Source of the DNA: a virus
Length of the DNA: 32,417 nt
IMG/VR virus record: IMGVR_UViG_3300044825_000195
Coordinates: 1-32,417 of that record
Reading direction: 5' to 3' (one strand)
The notes beneath the pieces were generated by a model, which saw only the letters and a list, made by a program, of their open reading frames with translations, made no database searches and was not told where the DNA came from. Shown here in pieces: positions 21,589-30,098 of this stretch. The position numbers and the translations under genes were made by a program. Every line of letters begins with the position of its first letter. Position 1 is the stretch's first letter.

Positions 21589-22772
21589 TACGCGAACTTT
21601 TCCTTGAGGATAGGTCTCCAGTATTTATCCCAAACTTTATCTACGTCGAAGTCAGAAGCGAAGTCGATTGATTTTTGACTTCTTCCCTTTCCTAGCTTGT
21701 AGGCTTCTTCAAGCGCAGCAACGATTGAAGGCACATTTGGAATCTGCCACCAAGCGTCTTGCCCGCTATCCCATTGGGGCTGTCCGTCTACTAGGAAAGA
21801 ATCCTCGGAGAGAAGGTCAGGAGTAGCTGCCCAAGACGAACCAATAACCCGGGTTCCGCAAGCCTGAGCTTCAACCGACGGCACGCCGAAGCCTTCACCG
21901 TAAGAAGTCGCTAGTAGGACGTCCATTCCCGTATAGTATCCGGCTAGGGTTTCTTGGGAAATTCCGTAGCGATAACTTAGCGGGTTGGGGAACGCTACGT
22001 CTTCTTTATCTACTTCTAGGCTTTGTAAAAGCGAAACTAGATTCCAACCGATACCCTTCGAAATTGGGTCAGTATGTAAGTAGAGCAACGCTTCTGGGTG
22101 CTTCTTTTGGAAGATAGAGAAGGCGAGTAGGTTTTCGGAAAATGCTTTGCGGTGAACTAGCCCGGAAGATTTATTAGCAGCAACCATACCGACAACAAAG
22201 CGGTCTTTAGTTCCCATATGTTCATCTACGGGCTGACCGTTTATTTCGAAGGTTGGCTTTAGTGTTTTAGTATCTATCCCGTGCGGTGCGTACTTACACT
22301 CAATCCCCTTAGCTTCCATTTGTCTAACTCCGTGCGGAGCCATAGCAACGGGCGTCACCCTTTCCTTCTTTAGAAATTCTTCGACTCTAGGCGGAAGCGT
22401 AATGTGGTCGAGGGGAACCCAACTAAGAATATCTATATCGTTGAACGCCGGATTAGTAAGAACCCAAACGTCATAAAGGGTAAGCATAGCGTTTGGTTGT
22501 CCGGGCTTAGAGGCTGCGAATGTCTTATGGTCTACCGGAGCCGAATCATTTGAATACATATCGAACCCGCGGGCGTAGTGCGGAATCTTTCCATAAGGGG
22601 TTTCTAGTTCGCGCTTGATTCCCTCGAGTCCGTAATTTGAAAGAGCAGCAACGTCGAAGCCGTCGCGCTTTAGTCGGTCTACAAGATAGCGCGCTTGCTG
22701 TCCGTAGCCCGTTGGCTGGTCTGGTGAATTTGAATAGAGGGTTATTGTCCCCTTGAATTTATTGGTAGGCAT
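21588..22772 (-). CDS. GT-B glycosyltransferase (family 4 type)
   Basis: 394 residues. N-terminal SNSPDQPTGYGQQARYLVDR and C-terminal TSYGEGFGVPSVEAQACGTR, with the E-x7-E donor-binding motif, are characteristic of family 4 glycosyltransferases. It starts the inserted sugar cassette right after the capsid gene terminator. No ribosome binding site is visible: the ATG is preceded by CGCTTTTTTT, unlike nearly all other genes here. Confidence 0.88.
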   Translation of the reverse strand: MPTNKFKGTITLYSNSPDQPTGYGQQARYLVDRLKRDGFDVAALSNYGLEGIKRELETPYGKIPHYARGFDMYSNDSAPVDHKTFAASKPGQPNAMLTLYDVWVLTNPAFNDIDILSWVPLDHITLPPRVEEFLKKERVTPVAMAPHGVRQMEAKGIECKYAPHGIDTKTLKPTFEINGQPVDEHMGTKDRFVVGMVAANKSSGLVHRKAFSENLLAFSIFQKKHPEALLYLHTDPISKGIGWNLVSLLQSLEVDKEDVAFPNPLSYRYGISQETLAGYYTGMDVLLATSYGEGFGVPSVEAQACGTRVIGSSWAATPDLLSEDSFLVDGQPQWDSGQDAWWQIPNVPSIVAALEEAYKLGKGRSQKSIDFASDFDVDKVWDKYWRPILKEKFA

Positions 22773-22807
22773 AAAAAAAGCGTAGCAGAAAAATTAGACA
22801 AAAGGAA

Positions 22808-22838
22808 AGGTCGCAGGAACCCTACCGTCCTGCGACCT
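22808..22838 (-). terminator. terminator after major capsid gene
   Basis: A perfect 11-base stem AGGTCGCAGGA / TCCTGCGACCT with a nine-base loop, followed on the minus strand by TTCCTTTTGTC. It lies 22 bases after the capsid stop and before the sugar genes, so it should limit their read-through. Confidence 0.8.
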
Positions 22839-22860
22839 CTCCAGTCTGTTTAGCTAGGGT

Positions 22861-24033
22861 TTAGCTAGCTCCACCCTTGAACTTGACGAAGTGAGCAGCG
22901 TGGCTCAAGTTTCCGTCAACTCTGGCGGTGACGCGGAATGTGGTCACGTCCTGGTTGAAAGCATAGTCAGCTGACTGTGCCACCTGAATACCACCAGCAA
23001 GGCGAGCCTTGTAGGAAGGTAGGTGTCCGAATCCGATTGAGAATGCGCCAGTAGCAACTGCTGGAGCTGCTGGGTTCTCGAATACTGGGTAGCCGAGGAT
23101 TGTGTCTGGCTGACCAACTACTGCGTTTCCTGACCAGATGTAGTTTCCTGCGCCGTCCTTTAGCTTGCGAACTGCGGCAAGACCAGACTTCGACATTAGG
23201 AATCCAACGCCCGGAAGAATTCTTGCCTGACCGTCTAGTGCGTAAACAAGGTCTACAAGGTTCTCATAGGTTGGTGCGCCAGAAACTCCGGTGCCACCAG
23301 TCACGGCAGAAGCTCCAGCGGTAAAGATACCAGTTGGCTCTACTGTTCCGGTTCCAACGGTTAGTCCGGTGTTGATTCCGAAACCGATTGCGTTTCCAGC
23401 CTGCTCTGCGATTAGAGCAGAAATGTCGAAACCAGCATCATTCAAAAGTTCATTCGCCACAGGCACTAGGAATGAATACTTGTATGCGCCTAGAGTGATG
23501 TTTGAGAATGTTGGTTCGCTGTCGGAGATTGCTGAACCAGCACCCTTGATTGTCGCGGTTGAATACGCGGTCAAGGTTGGAATGGTTAGGCTCTCACCTG
23601 AAGCGGTGTTGATGACCTGAGCAACGTTTAGCATTGGTCCAGCAAGTCTGGCAAGGCTAAACACCTGGTCGAAGAACGACTTAGGAACAGTCGAGTCTGA
23701 AGGAACTAGAGTTCTTGACTCGGTTCCGAATACGTGTGAACGTAGTTCGCCGTTAGCAATTGCGCGTAGCACATCTGCGTCGTTGCGAACTTCGCTGGTT
23801 GGAACAGATGATTCGCGAGCAGCGTCTACAGCGCGCTCTTCGCGCTCTGCTAGCTTCTTCGCGGTTTCGATAGCTGCGTCACGCTGGCTAATCTCTGATT
23901 CAATGCGGTCGATTTTCTGCTGGTCTTCAGCAGTTAGCCCACGCTTCTCCGCTTCGGCAGACTCAATTACGGAACGAGCCTGTTCGATTAGGTTGTTGCG
24001 AGCTTCAACCTGCGACTTTAGAAAGTCTGACAT
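22861..24033 (-). CDS. major capsid protein, HK97 fold
   Basis: 390 residues. Residues 1-95 are a charged coiled coil (delta/scaffold domain), removed by the protease in this family. The rest has the HK97 pattern: VFSLARLAGPMLNVAQVI, GESLTIPTLTAYSTATI, KYSFLVPVANELLND, then LDGQARILPGVGFLMSK, ILGYPVFENPAAPAV and the P-loop to the end. AAGGAG eight bases before the ATG is the strongest ribosome binding site of the late genes. Flanked by hairpin terminators at both ends, which fits a separately abundant transcript. Confidence 0.93.
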   Translation of the reverse strand: MSDFLKSQVEARNNLIEQARSVIESAEAEKRGLTAEDQQKIDRIESEISQRDAAIETAKKLAEREERAVDAARESSVPTSEVRNDADVLRAIANGELRSHVFGTESRTLVPSDSTVPKSFFDQVFSLARLAGPMLNVAQVINTASGESLTIPTLTAYSTATIKGAGSAISDSEPTFSNITLGAYKYSFLVPVANELLNDAGFDISALIAEQAGNAIGFGINTGLTVGTGTVEPTGIFTAGASAVTGGTGVSGAPTYENLVDLVYALDGQARILPGVGFLMSKSGLAAVRKLKDGAGNYIWSGNAVVGQPDTILGYPVFENPAAPAVATGAFSIGFGHLPSYKARLAGGIQVAQSADYAFNQDVTTFRVTARVDGNLSHAAHFVKFKGGAS

Positions 24034-24120
24034 AGTTGTTTCTCCTTAGATTATTAGGTTTATTTTCTGCCGAGCTAACTCTGAACAGTAGCAACGGGGA
24101 GCTGACTCGACCCATTACTT

Positions 24121-24130
24121 CTATTCTACT
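24121..24130 (-). promoter_or_regulatory. AGTAGAATAG motif, copy 2
   Basis: Second exact copy of AGTAGAATAG, 88 bases before the capsid gene and just after a strong hairpin. A promoter here would give the capsid gene its own transcript. No convincing -35. Confidence 0.45.
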
Positions 24131-24144
24131 AATCCGGAAAAGAG

Positions 24145-24180
24145 GCAACGCCCACCGGAAAGGAATACGGTGGGCGTTGC
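24145..24180 (-). terminator. hairpin upstream of capsid gene
   Basis: A perfect 13-base stem GCAACGCCCACCG / CGGTGGGCGTTGC with a ten-base loop, followed on the minus strand by CTCTTTTCC. It separates the protease-region genes from the capsid gene and may act as a terminator or as an mRNA-stabilising 5' or 3' end. Confidence 0.7.
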
Positions 24181-24214
24181 GAGTCGAGAGAAAGGGGAAA
24201 ACCTCGACTGACCC

Positions 24215-24382
24215 TTAGCGGGTTTCTTTAGCGTCTAGAACGCGAACTTCTTTAGGCTTGACTTCGTTGTCAAGTTCCCAAATAGCTTGCGCCCAAGTGT
24301 CTACATTATCACAGACAATACCATATTCGGGATTGCCGGAAGCTTTTAGAATCGCTTCTTTGATTTGTTCTTTAGTAGCCAT
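24215..24382 (-). CDS. 55-aa conserved-type head-region protein
   Basis: 55 residues: MATKEQIKEAILKASGNPEY, then TWAQAIWELDNEV and the ending LDAKETR. Small proteins ending in a KETR-like block often sit between protease and capsid genes of actinophages. The ATG directly follows the protease stop. Function unknown; it may be a scaffold partner. Confidence 0.6.
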   Translation of the reverse strand: MATKEQIKEAILKASGNPEYGIVCDNVDTWAQAIWELDNEVKPKEVRVLDAKETR

Positions 24383-26338
24383 TTATAGCCTCTTCATTAG
24401 TAGCTCTAGCTTCTTTTTCTTTAGCTCTAGAGCGTTTAGGTCGTCGCTAGTTGAATCTTCTCCCTGCGGGGTAAGTCTTTGAATTACCTTAGTTAGAAGT
24501 TCTGACTGCTCTAGCGATAGGTCTTTGCCGTCCTCGATAGCAAGCATAGCGTCTGCTAGCTGGTCTGCGTCTACTTCTGCGCGCTTTGCTACTCCGTCAA
24601 AAGAGCGAACAGAAGCGGTTCCCGCGGTCTGGCTATATGCCGGATAAGCAACTATCGAAACTTCGTGAATCCTTACCGACCTTAGAGTTCTTTCTGTTCC
24701 GTCAGTATTCCAAGAATCACCGTTAGCTGGAACTGAAAATCCGAAGCTCATAGCATTGACATCGCCACGTTGAACAAGAACCTTGACGTCATTTCCGAGC
24801 GAGGTCTGTGGCAACGTAGCGGTCACGCGAAGACCGTAGTTGTCTTCTTCTAGCTTTAGGGTTCCTGCCCGGGTAGAGCCAAGAACTGCTCCGGTGTCGT
24901 GGTTCCATAGAAGCTTGATGTCGTTGCGAGCCTTTAGCGAACGCTTGAAAGCTCCCGGCGCGATTCTCTCGATAAACGGAAGTGGTTCGCTAGGGGAATT
25001 GAATACTGCGGCGTATCCGGTAAAGGTCATTCCGTCGCCGTTTTCTACCGCTCTTAGTTCGAACTTTACTTCGTTAGTTCGCTTTTCAATCTTTGCCATT
25101 TGTTCGCTTTCCTGACTTATGCTTGCGCGATTTTCTTCCTCTAGTCTAGCAACGACGCCTTCAGCATACTTTAGAGCGCGACGCGCGGAAGCTTTGCTTG
25201 GTCCACTTCCCCAAAGAAGATGTGCTACTACTCCGGCGGAAGGATAGTTTTCCGAAGTTGGATTTGCGTCCGGAGCGTCTAGGTCTACTAAGTGCCGGGC
25301 TATCCAAGCGCGAATTCGAACCCACTTATCCGCCGTGACATTTCCTTCTGCCATAGCGCGAGCTTCGCGGATAGTTCTTTCAACTAATCCGTCCCCGCCT
25401 TTTCCTTCTCGGTAATACTCAAGACCGCGACGGGCAGCAGCTCTCATATAAGCCGGAGGTGTTAGGTTTACTTGACGTTCTTCATCTAGTTCTTGAATTT
25501 TAGTTAGTGTGCTAAATTTATGTCCGACTAGAACATCAGTAGCTTCTAGTCCGTCTGCGCCTTCGCGATAGACACGAATCAAAGCAGCTGGGTCGTCTTC
25601 GGTTCCGGTTATTGTAAAGTCGCTATTCGGAACGTTTATTCTTCCGTTGCGTTCAATTCTTTCGATAACTCCGCGTGCTCTACCGCCAGAAGAACTCCAC
25701 GAAACCGAATCGCCAACTTCTAGCGCGTCGGGTGCTGCTCTTTCTTCGTCTGCTTCCCAAGCATTACAGTAGTTATCGCCTTCGACAAAAGCTCCCCACT
25801 TCTGGCACCAAGCTTCGTCGCCTTCTTCGTTTAGTCGAGTTTCGTCGAAGAATAGGCAGTTTCCGCAAGCGCGTCCTTCTGGAACATCTGGCGAAAGAGA
25901 GGGTCGATAGTTGTCCGGAAGATTACCTTCGGTTTCTTCTTCTAAGTTCTGTTCTTCGTCTTCAATTTTTTCGGAAATCATTTCGGGTCTTGGAACTCGA
26001 ACTAGCTTGAAAACATTGATAAGCATAATTCGGTCGGTCGAGTGGTAAACGCTGTCTTCTAATTCGTAGACTTCGACTGCCGCTAATTGACCTTCTACCA
26101 TTACTACCTCGGCAAGAATCTTAGGGTTGTTTATGTCCCAAGAAACATAGTCGCCGACCATAAGCTGTCCGACTGCTGCGCGCTCTCCAACGAACTCGGT
26201 ATCTTCCGCAAGGCTTATCGCGATAGCTTGGTCAATAGCGGATTCTTTAGAATCGTGGCAAGCAATTAGTTCGCCGTCTTCTTTTACTACTGCCCAACTA
26301 GGGCAATTAGCGGATTTATCGGTTATATAATATGGCAA
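24383..26338 (-). CDS. multi-domain prohead protease (S78-like) fusion
   Basis: 651 residues, about three times a normal prohead protease. Order: 1-45 small domain (YYITDKSANCPSWAVV); 60-115 SH3-like (VGDYVSW); 158-191 a Cys cluster C-x2-C-x16-C-x12-C (CGNC, WCQKW, YCNAW) like HiPIP iron-sulphur proteins; 208-270 second SH3-like domain; 293-402 helical domain with RIRAWIARHL; 414-575 HK97-type protease with FTGYAAVFN, WNHD (His480) and AMSFGF (Ser531). The C-terminal coiled tail may be self-cleaved. Start is TTG one base after the upstream stop. A second in-frame ATG at 25099 with AGGA upstream would give a 238-residue protease alone. Confidence 0.85.
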   Translation of the reverse strand: MPYYITDKSANCPSWAVVKEDGELIACHDSKESAIDQAIAISLAEDTEFVGERAAVGQLMVGDYVSWDINNPKILAEVVMVEGQLAAVEVYELEDSVYHSTDRIMLINVFKLVRVPRPEMISEKIEDEEQNLEEETEGNLPDNYRPSLSPDVPEGRACGNCLFFDETRLNEEGDEAWCQKWGAFVEGDNYCNAWEADEERAAPDALEVGDSVSWSSSGGRARGVIERIERNGRINVPNSDFTITGTEDDPAALIRVYREGADGLEATDVLVGHKFSTLTKIQELDEERQVNLTPPAYMRAAARRGLEYYREGKGGDGLVERTIREARAMAEGNVTADKWVRIRAWIARHLVDLDAPDANPTSENYPSAGVVAHLLWGSGPSKASARRALKYAEGVVARLEEENRASISQESEQMAKIEKRTNEVKFELRAVENGDGMTFTGYAAVFNSPSEPLPFIERIAPGAFKRSLKARNDIKLLWNHDTGAVLGSTRAGTLKLEEDNYGLRVTATLPQTSLGNDVKVLVQRGDVNAMSFGFSVPANGDSWNTDGTERTLRSVRIHEVSIVAYPAYSQTAGTASVRSFDGVAKRAEVDADQLADAMLAIEDGKDLSLEQSELLTKVIQRLTPQGEDSTSDDLNALELKKKKLELLMKRL

Positions 26339-26339
26339 C

Positions 26340-26600
26340 TTATACCTGCTTCAAATAACTAATCGTATGCCCGGCTTTTGCGGATACTGCGTATACGCTT
26401 TCAAGCGGATTCATTTCAAGTTGAATAGTTTGTTCTTTATTTACAAGAAGTCCCGTAGTCGTCGTCACGTTCGAACCGCCCAAGTAAACTGCGTCTGTGT
26501 TGTCGTTGTTATGAATAATTAGGCGAAAGTTTGAATTGAAAGTTCCGTCGATAATTGAAGGAACGGTTCCAACGGTCATAACTCCGGAACTAATCGCCAT
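26340..26600 (-). CDS. small beta-rich head protein
   Basis: 86 residues: VGTVPSIIDGTFNSNFRLII, NTDAVYLGGSNVTTTTG and LEMNPLESVYAVSAKAGHTI, all short strands, as in small head or decoration proteins found after the portal gene. ATG overlaps the portal stop (TAATG). Role inferred from place only. Confidence 0.55.
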   Translation of the reverse strand: MAISSGVMTVGTVPSIIDGTFNSNFRLIIHNNDNTDAVYLGGSNVTTTTGLLVNKEQTIQLEMNPLESVYAVSAKAGHTISYLKQV

Positions 26601-27952
26601 TACTCTACCTCGTAGACGCTTTGCGGGTCGTTTACGTCTATTTGCGCGATTGCCTGAAGTTGCGTGCTTGGAACTCCGGTGTGTGGAATTTCTGGAAGCC
26701 CTAGAGCTTCGAGAACTGCCTTCGGGTCGTATCCGGCAAGAACTAGCTTCTGTGCCATAGCAACCTTCTTATCGTCGGTAGCAATTCGAGAATCTGCGAT
26801 AGCTACGTTAGCAAGAGGGACACGAACTTCGTCTGCTACTTGGTCTGTCATTGGGATTAGGTCTTCTAGTCTTCTAATGTCGTTTACTGTGTAGTATCCC
26901 GCCTGAAGACCGATTGAATAGGCGTTAGCCCTAGCCTGTGAATCTCCGCGAAGAAGTCCGTCTAGGTTGAATCTTAGAAAAGCGGTTTCTCCTCCCGGAA
27001 CTTCCCTTAGAAGCGGGCTAAATGCTGTTTCTAGTTTTTGAACAATTGGGCGAAGGGTGTGTTGAACGAAGAAAATCGAATCCTGTTCAACCGAAGCGTA
27101 AGCAGTTGAACCTTGAACGCCTAGCATATGGTTCGGAATATTGAAAGCTCTCGCTACGTCTTCAACTGCTAGACGACGAGACATTTCTAGTTGTGAACTC
27201 TCCGGGTCTACTCCGGTCGCCTTCCATTCGGCTCCACCGGATAGAACTCCGGTCTTGTGCGCACGCTTTAGCCCGCGGTGAGCTGCGTCAAATCCTCGAC
27301 GAAGGTTTTCGGCTTGCTCTTGGTTTAGGTTTCCCGGGAACTGAATTATGCCTTGCGGAGTTGCGGAGTTAGAGAAGAAGCGAGCAGCGTAAGACTCGAG
27401 AGCGATTGAAAGACCGAAGTTGTCCTTGAGAGCTTCGACTCTTGCCATACCGCGAATATCTCCCGGACGAACTAGGTCAGCAATAAAGATAACTTCGTCG
27501 GAGCTAAGAAGTCTTTTCTCTCCTTGAACTTCAAACATAACCCGACCGATTCCGTTGCGCTTTATTTGAACCTTGTGCGGGTTTAGGGGAACTAGGTTTA
27601 CTACTTGTCCTTCGGAGCGGTATACGCGAATAAAAGCGTTGCCGTCAATTAGAAGCGAAACAATAATGGACTGCCAAAATGCCGAAGGCTGTTGGTCTAC
27701 GTCCGGTTGGGTCACCCAAGTTGGGCGTGGTCGGAAAGGATAACGCGCGCCATCACGACGGATAAATGCGTCTAGGGGTAGGGTCGAGATAGTGTCCGAG
27801 ATAAGAGATACCGCAGAATACAACGCTGTAATCTTGAAAGCGGTTTCTGAATTGACAAGTGTTCCCGATTGATTCAGGTCTGCTAGGTCGTCGCCAGCTC
27901 CCCATAGTGTTTGAAAGTTTATAGCTCTCTTTTCGAAGAGATTATTTAGCAT
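26600..27952 (-). CDS. portal protein, HK97 family
   Basis: 450 residues. The HK97 portal pattern is clear: KITALYSAVSLISDTISTLP, WQSIIVSLLIDGNAFIRV, VNLVPLNPHKVQIKRNG, RVEALKDNFGLSIALESYAA, and AFNIPNHMLGV followed by VEQDSIFFVQHTLRP. Twelve copies form the ring through which DNA is packaged. It starts by overlapping the stop of a 43-residue membrane protein gene (TAATG). Confidence 0.92.
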   Translation of the reverse strand: MLNNLFEKRAINFQTLWGAGDDLADLNQSGTLVNSETAFKITALYSAVSLISDTISTLPLDAFIRRDGARYPFRPRPTWVTQPDVDQQPSAFWQSIIVSLLIDGNAFIRVYRSEGQVVNLVPLNPHKVQIKRNGIGRVMFEVQGEKRLLSSDEVIFIADLVRPGDIRGMARVEALKDNFGLSIALESYAARFFSNSATPQGIIQFPGNLNQEQAENLRRGFDAAHRGLKRAHKTGVLSGGAEWKATGVDPESSQLEMSRRLAVEDVARAFNIPNHMLGVQGSTAYASVEQDSIFFVQHTLRPIVQKLETAFSPLLREVPGGETAFLRFNLDGLLRGDSQARANAYSIGLQAGYYTVNDIRRLEDLIPMTDQVADEVRVPLANVAIADSRIATDDKKVAMAQKLVLAGYDPKAVLEALGLPEIPHTGVPSTQLQAIAQIDVNDPQSVYEVE

Positions 27953-28083
27953 TACTTACGCTCCAATGCGATACCGAAGATTACTGTCGCTACGCCCGCG
28001 ACTATTAGCGAAGCGGGGAAAGAGAATAGCCCAATACCCGCGACGACTAGCACCGCTCCTGTTATCTGAATTATTGTCGCCAT
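27952..28083 (-). CDS. 43-aa membrane protein between terminase and portal
   Basis: Almost wholly hydrophobic: MATIIQITGAVLVVAGIGLF, then ASLIVAGVATVIFGIALERK, so two short membrane helices. AAGGG lies five bases before the ATG and the stop overlaps the portal start. Function unknown; the place between terminase and portal is consistent across related phages as far as I recall. Confidence 0.65.
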   Translation of the reverse strand: MATIIQITGAVLVVAGIGLFSFPASLIVAGVATVIFGIALERK

Positions 28084-28091
28084 TCTCACCC

Positions 28092-29615
28092 TTAGAAAAA
28101 GAAGTCGGGAACCATTTCTTCTATTCTACTGCTAACTGCTCTATCGAAGGCAATAACTGCCGCAACCGCAGCGTCAATCTTGCGCGGAGAATGACGGTTC
28201 TCTTTCACTATTCGAATCCCTAAGTTGTCTATCTTCGTGACGGCGTTATCGAGGTGCCTTGCTAGGACTGGGCTTCCGTCGTGTTCGACTTGCCCGCCCG
28301 TCACGGCGTCATAGAACTTAGCGCAAGCTTGAACCATTCTCTTAGGCGAAGTAGACGGCCACTCTACAATCGGAACGCCTTTATCCGCTAGGACTTCCAT
28401 AGAGCGTTGCCAGCGGAAAGGGTCGCAGGCTACTTCCCGGGTTCGCGGATACTTTTGAATAAAGTTTAGAATCGTTTCTTCGACTTCTTGAATATCTACC
28501 CGCCATAGGTCGTCGTGGATAGTTAGGTCTTTTTCCCATTCCTTGACTAGCCAGATAAAGGGTTTTTCATCTTCGCTCTTTGGAATAGTTGAAGCAACAA
28601 GAACGGTACAGTCGCCGGAGAACGAACCGTCAAAGCCTAAGATTATTTCGTCGTCCGGGCTAACTTCTCTTTCAGTCTTTAGTTCGTCCCAAGTTCCCGC
28701 AGGTAGCCAAGCGGTCTGCGAAGATACCCATTGGTTTAGTCGCTTGGTTCGGAACTCCGCTTCTGGGGTTCGCTTTACTGCGCTCTCGAAGTCTGCTTTA
28801 TCTACTAGGTCGTCAAAGCCCGGGTTAGCTTTAGCCCAAACCTCGGGGTCGCGGTGGTCTGCTTCGTCCGGTGCTGCCCACCAAGCCATAAAGAAAGAAG
28901 GGTCGATAACTTCTCCGCGAGAAACTTTCTGACCGTATTGGAAAAGGCTATAGGCGATAGAGTCGCCACCTGTCATATCCTTCTTTACTCCGGCAGTCGT
29001 CACGGCGATAAGCTGTGCCATACTTCCGCGGTTTCCCATAGCCAAGCTCATTACGTCGAATAGAGAGCGGTCTTTATGCGCGTGAAGCTCATCAGCTATT
29101 ACACGGTGCGGGTTGTACCCCTCTTTTGAATAAGCCTCGGCAGATAGAACTCGATAAACGGAATTAGTTTCGGGAACAAATAAAGCGTCGCGGTATACCT
29201 TTACCATTTCGCTTAGTTCGGTAGATTCAACAATTCTCTTGGCTTCACCAAATACAATTCGCGCCTGTTCTTTTTCCGCTGCGATTGAATACACTTCTCC
29301 ACCTTCTACGCCTTCAGCGAGTAAGGAATAAAGAGCGAAGCTAACTGAAGAGAGCGCGCTTTTTCCATTCTTTCTCGGTTGCCCTATAAGTGCGGTTCTC
29401 GCAATTAGCCCACCGTCTTCGTCCCGGGCGTAGACGTGTCGGATTAGCTCTTTCTGCCAGTCGCGTAGCTTTAGCGCGTCGCCTACTCTTCCCGCAATTC
29501 CGTCTTTGCCGATTGTGCCGAAGGTTTCGGAAAACTCGATTGCGATTTCGCCGTCCCCGCGTTCGATTGCTTTCTTATCTACCGGGGTTAGCCATAACGG
29601 GGGCCAGCTACTCAC
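28092..29615 (-). CDS. terL: terminase large subunit
   Basis: 507 residues. ATPase: Walker A variant GQPRKNGKS (78-86) and Walker B VIADE (172-176). Nuclease: LGFDGSFSGD with Asp329, then VACDPFRW and a C-terminal AFDRA. This is the Terminase_1 type used by HK97-like phages; it cuts and pumps DNA into the prohead. Start is GTG with AGAAGG upstream, overlapping the small-subunit gene by eight bases. Confidence 0.95.
   Translation of the reverse strand: MSSWPPLWLTPVDKKAIERGDGEIAIEFSETFGTIGKDGIAGRVGDALKLRDWQKELIRHVYARDEDGGLIARTALIGQPRKNGKSALSSVSFALYSLLAEGVEGGEVYSIAAEKEQARIVFGEAKRIVESTELSEMVKVYRDALFVPETNSVYRVLSAEAYSKEGYNPHRVIADELHAHKDRSLFDVMSLAMGNRGSMAQLIAVTTAGVKKDMTGGDSIAYSLFQYGQKVSRGEVIDPSFFMAWWAAPDEADHRDPEVWAKANPGFDDLVDKADFESAVKRTPEAEFRTKRLNQWVSSQTAWLPAGTWDELKTEREVSPDDEIILGFDGSFSGDCTVLVASTIPKSEDEKPFIWLVKEWEKDLTIHDDLWRVDIQEVEETILNFIQKYPRTREVACDPFRWQRSMEVLADKGVPIVEWPSTSPKRMVQACAKFYDAVTGGQVEHDGSPVLARHLDNAVTKIDNLGIRIVKENRHSPRKIDAAVAAVIAFDRAVSSRIEEMVPDFFF
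28121..28130 (-). promoter_or_regulatory. AGTAGAATAG motif, copy 3
   Basis: Third exact copy of AGTAGAATAG, inside the last codons of the terminase gene and 38 bases before the small membrane-protein gene that leads the portal. In this copy the motif is also coding, so its conservation is less certain evidence of a promoter. Confidence 0.35.
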
Positions 29616-30057
29616 GCGAAGCCTTCTTTGCCATTAGCTCTTCTAGCTTGCTCATTTTCTTTACCTCGGCTACGCCTAGACGGGAGCGGTCGGACGGGGT
29701 GAATCCTAGAAGCCCTAAGTTAGAAACAATTTGGCGGTCAAGCTCTCGAAGTCCCCGACGGTCTTTCGGGTTGTTGTCGGTCATTACTCGAACGCGTAGG
29801 TTCCAGCGTTCGTCGATTAGCTCGCAAGTCATAAGAAGAATTTCTAGGTCGGTATTTGGGCTAATCCAATTTATGCCGGATTCCCAAACCCTGTCCCAAA
29901 GTTCCTGCCCGTATTTGAGGAGTGGTCTAGCGGGTTCAGGTGCTTTCGTTGCTTGTGGAATTAGCATTATTGCCGATTGCTCGGGCAGGGCGCGCTTGCC
30001 GGGATTGCCAGTCAGTCGCTTTATCTCTGCTGGTTTAGTTGGTCTACCTGCGGTCAT
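29608..30057 (-). CDS. terS: terminase small subunit, P27 family
   Basis: 149 residues starting MTAGRPTKPAEIKRLTGNPG then KRALPEQS, the N-terminal block of the P27 family of small terminases, followed by helices ELWDRVWESGINWISPNTD and LLMTCELIDERWNLR. It recognises the packaging site and hands DNA to the large subunit. AAGAGAAG precedes its ATG. Confidence 0.88.
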   Translation of the reverse strand: MTAGRPTKPAEIKRLTGNPGKRALPEQSAIMLIPQATKAPEPARPLLKYGQELWDRVWESGINWISPNTDLEILLMTCELIDERWNLRVRVMTDNNPKDRRGLRELDRQIVSNLGLLGFTPSDRSRLGVAEVKKMSKLEELMAKKASRE

Positions 30058-30098
30058 TAGCTTCTCTTAAAAATTTTTTTTGATTTTCTCCCAATCCC

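Noticed and set aside
29390-30070. 226-codon open frame on the plus strand
   Set aside because: It lies opposite the terminase genes, has a low-complexity Arg/Ser-rich product and no ribosome binding site. It is a shadow of strongly supported genes.
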